Origin: Cheiracanthium punctorium
Lineage: Eukaryota; Arthropoda; Arachnida; Araneae; Cheiracanthiidae
DNA: 64,000 nucleotides
Assembly: GCA_038373885.1 (NCBI GenBank)
Contig: JAWZYV010001774.1
Location: 868,001-932,000 of the forward strand
Direction of reading: 5' to 3'
The notes beneath the pieces were generated by a model that made no database searches, was not told the origin of the DNA, and saw only the letters and a program-made list of their open reading frames with translations. Numbering within the stretch: position 1 is the first letter of the stretch; the number at the start of each line of letters is the position of its first letter. A program made the translations under genes and the position numbers. This document shows positions 21,424-33,600 of the stretch, piece after piece.

Positions 21424-22943
21424 CAGGGTTGGAAAAAAACCCGGTTTATTTGAAAAAAACCAAAAAACCGGGTTTATTTGGTTTAAACCGGGTTTTTTTG
21501 GTTTAAACCAGGTTTTTTTTTTAATCCTTTTATAATTACATGTTACATATTTATAAATAAAATTATTTGTAAAATGGTCAAATAAAAATTAATATTTCTT
21601 CTGAAAATAATTAAAACAAAGTAAATAAAAAATTGTTGCTATACTTATGTGGACATTGAAATCATTCAATTTTAATATTTTATTTAGAGATACTATTTTT
21701 TTTTATATTTAGTATCTACTTATATAATACGCTAATGTATGCGGTACCAAAATTGACGATATTTTTATGCTGGGAGTGGCAAGAACTAGATGTAAACATT
21801 AGCATAATAACAATAAACACGTGCAAAAATCCAGATTAACAGTTCAATGACGTCAAGTGAAGCAAGCATATTCGTTACTGGTTACGTGCATCACGCAGTA
21901 GATAGATTAAAAAATAACAATGTATATGCAAAGAAGCAAAATCTTTCGGATTTTTTTACTTCACGTTTATTGCACATTTAAAAAAAAAAAAACCACTTTG
22001 CAATGGGTTGAAGCATATTTTAGCCATTTCCTGTTTCGATACACAAAAAAGCAAATTGTTTCTTTTTGGTTTGTTTAATGGCAACGGTACTCTGAGTGAT
22101 CTGCCATGGATAGGAGGTGCCTTGACAGGAGGACTTTCTAAGGGGTTTTAATGCGTATCCACGTTACATCTGGAGAAAACCTACCAAAACTGCAGACCAT
22201 TAGATCGACAGCCGCATGATGGGACCCAAATCCGGGACCCTCACACTTCGGCCATCTACCATTTTCAGTGACATTACCACCGTGCCATGATGAGGACCCC
22301 AAAATCTTTCGGATCTATTCACATGTTCCATGGCCACCATCAGCTTTTGTCATGATACCCCCAAAATTTGTAGCAACCATAACCTAAATAAATTTCATGA
22401 AAAATACTGTTAAAACCATGAAATATGATTTTCGTTGAAAGGACTCTGATAATTTGGACCAAAAAAAGTGACTGAGTATATAGAATAGTAAGGTATGGGA
22501 CGGCGAAGCTGGCCACCTTGGCAGCTAGTATAATATAATACTTTACTAATTGTTGACTACATTTTGCATGGAATATTGCTCTTAGATTCATCAGTAATAA
22601 TGGTGATAAGTTGTTCAAAATAATATTTTTAAGGTTTAGAAATAAGTTGTTAAAACACAAAACCTCTATTTTAGAAACAAGTTAAAAATGCAGCCTATAA
22701 TTTAATTAATAATTTTTAATAATTATAAAACAATAAGGTATCTAGAGTGATATAATAAAATTATTCTTGATACTTATGAGGATAATTTAAAAATATATTA
22801 GAAGGTATTCTATCTGTAGTATTCGTAATTTTAAATTATTCTTTTAAAAAAACCAATTGGTTTTTTTGAGAAAAAAACCATTTGGTTTAAACCATGGTTT
22901 AAACCGTGGTTTAAACCAGTCGGTTTAAACCATGCCAACCCTG
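21424..22943. mobile_element. Nonautonomous hAT element with GGTTTAAACC repeats
   Basis: A perfect 8-bp target duplication, AGGGTGGT, lies at 21416-21423 and 22944-22951. The ends are CAGGGTTGG on both sides. The subterminal regions carry many copies of the palindrome GGTTTAAACC or close variants (21485-21515; 22885-22933). The 1.5-kb interior encodes nothing recognisable. It contains a SINE (22078-22282). Its left target site overlaps the TTAA of MITE copy 4. Confidence 0.9.
22078..22282 (-). mobile_element. SINE family A copy inside the hAT element
   Basis: This near-complete minus-strand copy runs head (GACCCTCACACTTCGG) to tail (TTTAATGGCAACGG). It includes the uninterrupted 3' half, so it serves as the reference for the site where MITE copies 1 and 2 inserted. 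Confidence 0.75.
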
Positions 22944-22951
22944 AGGGTGGT

Positions 22952-24279
22952 AGACTCTATAATGAAAAATCATTCAATTTATCGGCAAATTCTCTGTAGT
23001 GGCAACACTATTGTTAACGGCTCCTCCCAAAGCACGCAAAACCACATACAACGGAAACATTACTCGATAAAAATCTCCATGTTATTGTGCCTCTCTGTTT
23101 ACCAAATTTCGTCGGCGGTGTGCGCCCTCAAGTCCACAGTACATAAGATTCTCTTTCGAAACGTTCCGAAATTGGCCTTGAACATGAGAACAAGACAATG
23201 AATGGAATATTACCCATTCGTGTTTGTTCGTGGGCCGTAGAGGGGGGGGGGGGGAAAGAGGGTCATTGGCAAGTAAAGTGGCCGGCCGTCGTAACGTTGC
23301 CGGTCGGTAAAAAGAAAGGGACGTTCATTTGCGCTTGTGTTTCTGTCTGACCCTCGCCACCGTTGCAGCGGCAGATGCGGGAAAGCTTCAAGATAAGTAG
23401 AACGGAGCACCTATTCAGGGATCGATGTAGACAAAATTTGTCCGTTTTACGGCCCCTTCACAAAATTGCAATAGATTAAAACAGCGCAAATACGGGTTAG
23501 GACCCCTTCGACAGACCCCCACGGAAGGCACCCCCCCCGTGTTGTCCTTCTGAGGAGGATTTATAAGCGGGCTTCGAGCCAAGCACACAAATCCGATATG
23601 AATGATCACAATAACAACAAAAACAATATTTACAAAACATATCGGTATCATAAGTGCTCATATGACTGTTTGTAGGGGTCGGGCGCAAGTCAGGGGTCCT
23701 GCCCTAGAAAGATACTGTATTTTAGTGTTGAACCACATCTATGTTAAACGTAAATTATTACGATAATGTGTATTTTTCCGGAGAGCTGGTGGGGGGCGGG
23801 GTGGCATGGTCTCTCTCTGCCCATAGATATGGGCGCCAATGATCAGTATTCTATACAAATTTTCAGTCTACGAACAGCTGGAGGGGAGTGCATAATTCTC
23901 CACCCCCCTTTACTCGGACGAAACAAACATATAAAGGTATACAATGGCTGGGATAGAACCTGAAACCTTGAAGTAAAGTGCTCAAAGTAGTTGAAAGGTA
24001 TTCCAATATAAATTGCTAATGACGTAAACAGAGAATAAATGTATGTACATTTTTATCAGAGGCAACGTGAGAATTATTATGATTATTATACAATACACAC
24101 TTTTAGAAACAGGCATATCTTGTAATAGTCGCGCCTTACTGGAAATATATTTATTTTCTCATTAGGCAATTTCTTTTCCATTATTTTTTCTTTGCATAAA
24201 ACATTTTGTTGTAATAATCTCACAACAAACAAAAAACACCGACAAATTTCGTAAACAGAACCATCTCTCAAGGTTACAT
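22952..24279. other. No gene recognised; partial SINE and a GC-rich block
   Basis: Bases 23210-23420 are GC-rich with a G-run (about 23241-23254). Open frames of 66-89 codons there have no recognisable domain. Confidence 0.4.
23480..23640 (+). mobile_element. SINE family B fragment
   Basis: It matches the 3' part of the family: AAATACGGGTTAGGACCCC, GACAGACCCCCACGG and a CAATAACAACAAAAAC tail. The tRNA head is missing. Confidence 0.6.
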
Positions 24280-24602
24280 GCACGACTTGCATCCGACTTC
24301 CTCCCAAAACAAACGCACGTGGTTTTTCGCTTTTCATCGCCAAAATTCTGCCAGAGCGTGTGGCAACCTCGTTTACCTGGCGCATGCGCGGAAAGGACAC
24401 CCAGCCCGCTTACTCTTTTCATCTTATTTACCTTCCGCCGATTTCGAATGTGTTTCAGTTTCATTTTGTTCTTTTGTGTTCGGGACTCATCTCGCACGTG
24501 GGTCCTTTTCCGTACCCTGCCGTGTGATTTCCACTGAGAATATTTCGAAGGGTGTGCCACAGGCCTAGTCCGGGCTGGAATATTTATTATAGGTAAAAAA
24601 AA
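24280..24602 (+). promoter_or_regulatory. Presumed promoter and 5' UTR of the split secreted-protein gene
   Basis: A GC-richer block lies directly upstream of the first coding exon. It contains an initiator-like TTTCAGTTTC near 24455, an E-box CACGTG near 24496, and no strong TATA box at the usual distance. An in-frame TAA (24594-24596) sits just before the ATG. The start context is AAAATGG, with A at -3 and G at +4. Which features are used cannot be told from sequence alone. Confidence 0.35.
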
Positions 24603-24657
24603 ATGGAATTGGAACTTTTCGTTTTTAGACTAGGGCTGATCGCAATTGTGTTTCTAG
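24603..24657 (+). CDS. Exon 1: start codon and signal peptide
   Basis: This exon encodes MELELFVFRLGLIAIVFLG, with the final Gly codon completed by exon 2. The hydrophobic core FVFRLGLIAIVFLG is a good signal peptide, and cleavage is plausible around residues 20-22. The exon ends in phase 1 before a strong donor, G|GTGAGT. The start is fixed by an in-frame stop 9 bases upstream and a good initiation context. Confidence 0.75.
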
Positions 24658-27600
24658 GTGAGTTTCTTCTCTTTTTCATCTTTTCAGTTTTTTTTTTTTT
24701 TGTGTGATAGAATTCTACTTAGATTAATTCCGTTTGAAGAAATTTATGTATCATAAATTGTTGAAACTGAGTTTAAACATACCTATAAATAGACAGATCT
24801 AGTGTAATACAATATAATAAATCACTAGCATAAAAAAGAGGATAAATATAATGTAAAACATGCAGGGATGTCCGATACGGCGATCTATGATCGGGGAAAT
24901 TTTGTCAAAAAATATACAACGGATTTCACTTTTAACAATAAATTACAAAATTCTCTGAGTTTTTCTATTCCGTTCTCATTTTTCCTTCTTTTCTTTTTCT
25001 TTCTTTCTTTCTTTCATTCTTTTTTTTTTTTTTACCTCATGTGCATATTGGTGTACAAGACACAGTTTATCTCCTTGAAAATTTTCAGTGCGTGTGTTTG
25101 TGACTCTCTTGACTCTGTTAATGGAATCACATTTATAACAGAGCTCCGTGAAATCTGATAATCTCTTTCATGAAATATTTATTTCTTGGAATGGACCTCC
25201 AGTGCATACAGCTACAGAATTATTAAAAGTATCCTTAAACAGATATTTCCATGGGGGAAATTATTAGTTTACTTGTTTTCTTCAAGAGCCAGACTTAAGA
25301 TCTTCAAAACATCAAAAGTTATTGACAGCATCCGCAAAAACGGTGGACGATTGCATTTTCACAATATTTGACTATTTATAAGAAAATATAATGAAAATCT
25401 TTATTCGTTAGTTGTTATTGGCTCGAATATAACGCGGTATTTTTTGACTGATCATTTCCCGTTAAAAACCTAACTCGCGCTAAATTCAAGGCCCAAATGT
25501 AGGATTTTTCTAATTATCTTGATAAAAAATTTCGGGGTCGCGTTATATTCGGGACCGCGTTATATTCGGGCTAATAGGGTAGTAAATATTAGGCATAAGA
25601 TTGAAACAAGATCCATTAACCTAGTTTACCGTTTGACGTTACCTAGTACTAGTAACGTCAAACGGTAACACCAAACACCTCGTAACGTCAAACACCTAGT
25701 ACTAGTAACTACCTTTGTAGTTACCTAGGCATAACCCAAGTTCAGTTATAGATTTTTAAAGATGAAACTTCTACATTGCAAATCTTTTTATACCAATAAT
25801 AATAATAATACAGAATTTATGCAAATCTATAACATATCGTAAAATTTGGGGGAAATTTTCTTGTGGATTGGGGAAATGTTGGGAGTTAAAAAATTCTTCT
25901 AAGAACATCGCTTGGAAAAAACGCACAGCCTAGTAGAGAATGTTATCATAATACCTTAGTAAGAGAAAAGGGTTTTACGAGTAGTTATGCAACGGATATC
26001 AATTTAGCCGGATACCGAGTTGTGTTGTGGGATTAAGGCTGATTAGCTACGCATGGGCTCTAGGCCTATGGGTGGGGTGCCCTCCGTGGGGGTCTTTCTA
26101 AGGGGTCCTAACCCGTATTTACGCTAAGTTTCGGAGAAAACCACGGAAAACTCCGAACGGTTAAGTCGATGGACGCGCGATGGGACCCGAACCCGGGACC
26201 TTCACACTTCGCCCATAGCCGGATACCGAATATCGGATCAAATTTTCAGACGGTTATCCGGCAGCAGCATACTTTTTTCTTTTTTGTTTTATTTTCACTA
26301 GTTTTCTTAGATCATTGAGCTATTACTTTTTTCTTTAAATTTTCTCATTATTTTCAAATCGTTTAATTCAAAAATCAGAAAACTTTTTGGGATTGTTTCC
26401 ATGAATTTAGTGCCAGCTTTACTGCAATTTAAGTCATACAAATAGCAATGTCATGGTTGTTTTCCCTCAAGAGTTAGATAAATAATCTTTAAAAAACAAC
26501 TCTTGAAAGAAAAACATCTCCATTCAACTGTTGGAAAATCACTGTAACAAATTTCCTTGCTTTATCAAAATTAGGCGCGGGAACATTTTCTCACCATATA
26601 GTGGGAAAAAAGGTAACCGAATTCTTACAAAGATTGAAAAACAGAGTTTTTGTACAATAATTTCTTCCAGTAATAATTTACTCCAATATGGAAACAAAGC
26701 ACTTAATTCCCCCCCCCCCATTTTCTATACATGATAAAAATACATTCTAAAAAGTATTGAAAACAAAATATTTTCACAAAACTTTGTTTTTCGCATTTTT
26801 TATTATTGCACTTTTTAGAATTTATTCATTTATTATGTTTATTTATGTTATTTCTCTGTATATAATTTTCGGCTGGATGTACTGCCGGATATTTGTAATA
26901 TCCCGCTATTGCCAATTATCCGGGATATTGGACGGATGCAATATGTTTGCCGGATATCCGTTGCATCCCTAATTATGAGTGTTTATTATATTAAACTAAA
27001 ATTGAATTAATTAAATAAATTAAAATTAAAATGTTCTTTTTTTCAGGAAGTGAATTTAAAATAATGTTAAATTATTTCCTTGCACTGATAATAAGTGCAT
27101 ATATTTTTTATAGAGTTACAATATATTAGAATAATAATAATTCGCCTGTAATCGAAGCTACAATACTTTCAGTACACTTTGAATTTATACTTATCAAACG
27201 TCTTTTCTGGTTTTTATAGATTTAAAGAAACATAATATTCTCCACGTAATAAAGTCCATAAATTAAACGCATTTATAGAGATTGCATTTAATTTTCTTTG
27301 ATTGATAATTAACTATTGTTTATTTTAAAATTGGATAGCCACATAAAAGGTAAAATTAAAAAAATAATCTTACGAACGTAAAAAAAAGAAAAATAAGTGA
27401 GAGAGAAGAACAAAAAGTTTTCTTTCTTGAAACATCAATCAGATTAGATTTTTCTTTTTTGTTAAAATGCATACGGGTAATTTCTGCTAGGAAGATAGCA
27501 TTTTTAATTGATTATTCAATACAGAAAAGATTGAATCGGTAGAAGTGGGAGAAGGAGGGAGGGGGAAGCTGTAAAAAATAACATTTAGGCGAGTTTTTAC

Positions 27601-30600
27601 CAGTAGCATCATTAAAATGTATCGGTTACTGAACTCTACTAAATACAAAAGTGTTTACCTTAAATCAGGTTGTGTTATCATCTTAAAAAAGAACTGTACA
27701 GTGCATACCGTAGTCAATTGGCTACGCTCTCATTTTTTTAGTAATAAAAAGAAAATTTCGTAGTTTTCGTATAAATAGGCATTTAATATACGACTTTTAT
27801 GGAAATAATTTTTAGTTTTTAAAAATGTATGGCAACATTATTTCTTGAGCAAACAAACATGAATTCAGAGCGTGTGCATCCAGTTAGTAGTTCATGGAAC
27901 AATTATTTTCCCGAACTTTTACTTCTAATTTTACTGCTAAATTAAAATAAATACAGAACTATTAAGTATGACTGTTAGGACTCAATAAAGTAGAATTATG
28001 CTATATTACTTTCTTTTGTTTTATGAGATCTATAGAGGGGACATTCTAATTTTTAGAATTTTAACTTTTTCATGATTTTTCTCGGAAACTACATTCTGAA
28101 ATTTTTTAAAAAAAATATTTTCTTAGCATGAGTAAGCATAAATGAAGTAAAAATTTTATTTTCAACCCAATTTTAAAAATCTTGCATTTTAGGGTAGTTA
28201 TTAAAAAATTAGTTTTCCTCTCATTATCTTCAATTTTTAATGTTTGTAAGAAATAAGCACTATCAAAACATCTCTCAAGATTCAGCCTTTTAGTAATATC
28301 GACAATAATTCTATATTGGTAAATTTAGTTACATGTAGAAGTTAAATGCATTCTACAGAATTTAAAAATATGTTGCAGGGAAACTAACTTAACGTAATTG
28401 GCACTTAGATGGGCAATGAGCAACCAAGCAGGAGGGCACGGCATTTCTCAGTTTCACTACCGGATAATTCGTTGAGGATTTCAATGGAGAATTTATTTAT
28501 TTTTTACATTTTTAATTGCTCAAATTTAGACTTTTATAAACTAAAATCTCATTGCTTGGAAATAAATTATGACAATGTCACATTCTTTAAAAAAAAGCCA
28601 AGCCTTTAAATTGTTAATGAAGACTAATTTAAAGGCATAGTTGAAAGTTGATTTTGTAGATTAACTCCTTCCTCCTCGCTCCTGTCAAAATCACGGGATG
28701 ATGTTTCTGCCTCTATTTCTCGTGCCCGTGGTATTTCCGGGCAAGAGTATTCAAAATTTATGAGCCAGAAAAATTAGAGCATTTCTATTAGGGATGCAAC
28801 AGATATCAGTTTGGCCGGATACCGAATATCCGGTCAAACTTTCAGCCGGATATCCAGTTATCCGGCAGCAGTATGTTTTCTTCTTTTTTGTTTTATTTTC
28901 ACTAGTTTTTTTAGATCATTGAGATATTACTTTTTTAAAATTTTTCTCATTAGTTTGAAATCGCTTAATTCAAAAATCAGAAATCCTTTTGGGATTGTTT
29001 CCAAGAATTTAGTACCAGTTTTATTGCAATTGAAGTCATGCAAATAACAATCTCATGGATGTTCTCCCTCATGAGTTAGATAAATATCCTAAAAGATCAG
29101 TTCTTGAAAGAAAAACATCTCCATTCAACTGTTGGAAAATGAATGTAACAAATTTCCTTACTTTATCAAAATTAAGGAGGGAGGGACATTTTCTCACTAG
29201 CCAGCAGTACTGCAGCAAGTACACTATTCTCATAAGCAGGGTGAATTGATGATGGAAAAAAGGGTAATCGAATTCTTACAAAGACTGAAAAACAGTGTTT
29301 TTGTACAATACTTTCTTCTAGTAGGGTCGGGTGGGGTAAAATGACCATAAATTGAACTATTTTCAACTTTACTAAGCTACCCACAACATATTTAATTTTT
29401 TTTGACAAATATTTAAATTGGGCTATCTGACATTAACTACAAATTTTTGTTTTTTCTTTTACAAACATTAAAACTGTTTGATCATTAATTATTTTTGGCT
29501 TGTTATTATGATCATTTTGCCCCATGGTGTGGGGTAAAATGATTATAGATGAAAGAAAATGAAACATCTCACAGAAAATGATATTATATGAATAAGATCA
29601 ACTGGAAAATAGATAACAAATATTTTATTAAACAGTTTTACATGGAATTTTAACTTAGCTATCATAACTTATAAGTATAATGTCCTCTACTATTGAAATT
29701 TGGTTCATCCAGTATTTGAATTATCTGTTCCGTTTGAACATCCTCGACATCATCATTTTTTGGCAATGTACATTTTTTTTTCAAATAAGATTATGGAAAG
29801 TATTAAATTGTAAATAGCTCCTTTTCTGCAGACAAGATCTGTCCAAAAATGCTTAATAAAACTTTTACCACAGAACTTCAGAGCCAGCAGATATTTTGTC
29901 CGAAAGAGGTGTTACGGTCATGCCATTTTGCACTCTTTTCAGCTCTTTTTAAATAAAAATTGGGATTCTTCTTCAAAAATTTCAAGAATAGCATACTTTC
30001 TTTACTTCATGGTCTTCATGCTTTTCTTCAAAATGTGCAGCAAATATATCCGCTGTTAGCATTTATTTATAAATTTATGATTCCAGTGTCGTAAATTTTG
30101 GGTTATTTTTCTTATTTTCAGGTAAAAATAAAAGTAGAATAACGGAATCTATTTATTTATTCACGTTATTACTATTAATACCTTATAAAATACATTACAG
30201 ATGAAAAATGAAATCTAAAATGATGCATGTGTTCTTTAAGTACAAGCCTAGCAGTATGATCGTTTTACCCCACTTTCTTTTTCTTTAAACTACTTCAAAA
30301 TAAAAAATAATATGAATACAAATTATCTTGATACAGAAATGTATTCCTCAAGAATGACAGTAGGCTTTTGTATCATAAAAATTTCAAGATCTTTAAATCA
30401 AAAAATGCTACAGCAAAGTAAATTTTCACCTTGTATATATAGAGTCAAACATGAAACTGTAAATGTTGCCATTACATATTAAAAGAATATTACCAAATCA
30501 AATAAATTAGTTTAAAAATATTGCTTATAATATAAATGAGCTAAACAAAAATCAGTATGCCAATAAACCAATGCATTTGACATTTAATGTCTGCTTTTTG

Positions 30601-33600
30601 TAGACTGTTCATTTTACCCCACCTAACCCTAATAATTTACTCTAATCTCAAAAAAAGATAGAAGTACTTTTTTTTTTTTCCATTTTCTATACATGATAAG
30701 AATACATTCTAAAAAGTATTAAAAACAAAATATTTTCACAAAACTTTGTGTTTTTACTATTGCAAATTTTAGAATTTATTATGTTTATTTATGCTATTTC
30801 TCTGCATATAATTTTAGGCCGGATGTACTGCCGGGTATTTGTAATATCCGGTTACCTGCTAATCATCCGGCATATTGGTTGGATGTAGTACGTTTGCCGG
30901 ATATCCGTTGCATCCCTAATTTCTATTCTTATGCACGAAGTTGTTTTAAATATTATTTTACACAATTCCCCTATGAAGGGACGAACACCATGATGTCCAC
31001 GGTCCACTCCCAGTGGGGGATCGAACCTCGAAGTTGAACCCGAAACCGTAGTACAGGGCTTTATCCACCATACAAGCTCGTCGGCATCATACACTTATTT
31101 ATAGTTGAAATAAAAAGCCAAAAATAAGTGAACATTGAAATAATTTTAGTTCCCTGACAAGCCACCACTAGCCTGTTTCCAAGATGGGCTACTTTGTTTG
31201 GCTTCGGGATCAATATAATAAAATCATGCATATGGCAAACTGGGTGTTTTGATTTTTGCATCGCAACCGACTCTTCCGCCAACCTTTTATAGTGAAGCTG
31301 GTCATTTTCAAAATAGTTAAGAGTAATTACCACCTGGTGGCGCCAAAGTTACAGGTACTTCCTATATTCCTGTTATAAACATTGTCTCCCTATCACACCT
31401 CTATCCAAATCAATTATCGGCTATGTCAAAATAATAATAATAACGAAACGAGCACAATCTGTTTACACTCAATTATGCCCTTCTGTTGGCATCCATTGTT
31501 TTTGTGTTTGGCTGGTTGATCAGTCATTCATTTTCCCCAATGATTAGCCGATGCTATATTGGTCATTGATAATAAGCTGACCCGGAGCGAATCCCAACCG
31601 TTAACGAAGGAAACGCTATGCCTGACCTACTTGACAAAGTAAACTTTTGTCCAAGTTCTTCCTCAGATCCAAAGTCGAGTTTACGTCGATCCAATATTTG
31701 CTCTGTGAGCTTAGTTTTTAGTTCTATAGAAGGCCTTTAGAATGTCGAAACACCAGAACCTAAAATGAGAAATGGGGAAAATCGTGGAATTTTTACAACT
31801 TTTTTGTACCGTCAAAAAATGGATATTGTAGGAAATGATTGTTCTTTGGAATTTCACACCATTTTTTATTAGAATTTTCGGTAATGTCAACTCTTTCTTG
31901 CTCAATCTAATCGCAACAGTAGCCCCTCGTAATCCCGCATGCCGGGAAGTAGGATAAAATATTTTATTTTCATGAACCCCTGCACTTAAAATATAATAAA
32001 ATTAATAGTGTAAAACTGTAATAAAAGATAACCAATTAAACAATAAACATCAAGCCCTCATTATCGCACGTGCCCTGGGCACACATTCAGAAATAAGCCA
32101 ATTTAGTAAAAAAATTAAGTCAATTCCTACTTAGGTCAACAAAGAAAAATTTTATTTTAGTTACTTTTTATTAAATTTAATGAATGAATAAATGCGTTAA
32201 TTAACTAATTAATGCAGGGCCGTTTGTGAAGCAACGGCCGATATCGTTAATCCAGTTTGTTTGTTTATTTTATTGTTTTCATTCATTTTTAATTCCACGC
32301 AGCAGGATCTAGAACTAATTAAATTTAATTTGAATTAATATTTGAAACAACTGTATTAACATCAAGTGTCATCCGCTACAAGTTTAAAAAGATGTATTTG
32401 ATCTTCAGGGGATAAATACAAAGTAATTTATTAACGATTGAAATTTTGAAAAATATATATATAAAGGTAGGGAGAGTGGGAACTAATAGCAGGCATTAAA
32501 AAAAAAGTTTAGTGCGATATATAGAGGCACAAAAGTGTTATAGGGCAGTATAGGAGGGTTAACTAAAAAAAGAAAATATTGGGTCTGAGTTTTAAAGCGC
32601 TTGTCATAGAAATGAATAGGCAATGCAGAACTTACAATTAACTTTTATTCGTCAAAGTAATCTCCATTATTTTTCAGCACCTTCCGCCAGCGGTTAGGTA
32701 TTGCAAGGATGCCAACCACCTAGAAGTATCGATATTTTGATGCAGTGAAGTCAGCAATAGATTTTCGTACTGAGTCCACTGTGGGGAAGTGTACATGAAG
32801 ACAAGGCATTATTCATCTATCGAAGTAGATCATTGTTCGAAAGGGCTACGCCAGGGCTATACGACGGATGTTTCAAAACTTCCCTGCCAAAGTTTACTAA
32901 CAGTGCTTGACCGGTTTTGCAACATGAGGCCTCCCATTCAAATGGGTGGAGAAATTTGACGGGACGCAAACCTTTGCTACTAAATGGACGTTTACGATCG
33001 ATTTCCTGCTTCATTTGTAGCAATTGTTGTTCACAACGCTCAGCTGTTACATTTCCACGGGACTCCAGTAGTTCGTAGTACAGTACACAATTCATATCCC
33101 ACCAGACAATGCAAGGCCTCATGTTGCAAAGCCGGTCAAGGACAAGTTCGTATATTGTTTGGCTGAGAATTTTTTTAACACCCGGCGTATAGTCCTGAAA
33201 TAGGCCCTTCAGACTATCATCTGTTTCAATCGATGAACAATGCCTTGTCTTCTGAACACTTCCCCAAAGGGGACGAAGTACGAAAATCTATCGATGTCCT
33301 CATTGCATCAAGAGATTGATACTTCTACTATGCTGGCACCCGTGCGCTATCTTAGCGATGGCGGAAAATGCTGGACAGTAGTGGAGGTATTATTATAACT
33401 TCTAAATTGCATATCCATTTCTTTGACACGCGCTTTAACCCTTTAACGCACAGTGTTCCCGCTCTGGGAACACCAAACTTTGACGTTTTGACTGTTGCCA
33501 GTCACGAAGAATAGATTTGATTTCTATAAAAATAGTTGCGGGTGACCTAGCTCGACGAGAATGCTTTACTTTTTAGCACGCCATTTCCCGTAAAAAAACT

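Larger units (their letters stand above)
28661..30966. mobile_element. Second copy of the 8262-type TTAA element, split by a hAT
   Basis: Bases 28661-28788 match the start of the 8262 element (GTCAAAATCACGGG, TCTATTTCTCGTGCCCGT). Bases 30919-30966 continue the match (TTATGCACGAAGTTG, ATTATTTTACACAA). A hAT element lies between. The right part is lost where a SINE begins. Confidence 0.65.

Noticed and set aside
22340..22660. 106-codon minus frame inside the hAT element at 21424
   Set aside because: Hydrophobic AT-driven composition with no transposase motif.
24162..24560. 132-codon minus-strand frame and overlapping + strand frames upstream of exon 1
   Set aside because: They are basic, low-information frames opposite the presumed promoter. 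No splice or domain support.
31021..31095. A second tRNA gene suggested by a perfect B box
   Set aside because: No cloverleaf can be formed, and the same head continues into a SINE body seen at 44116.
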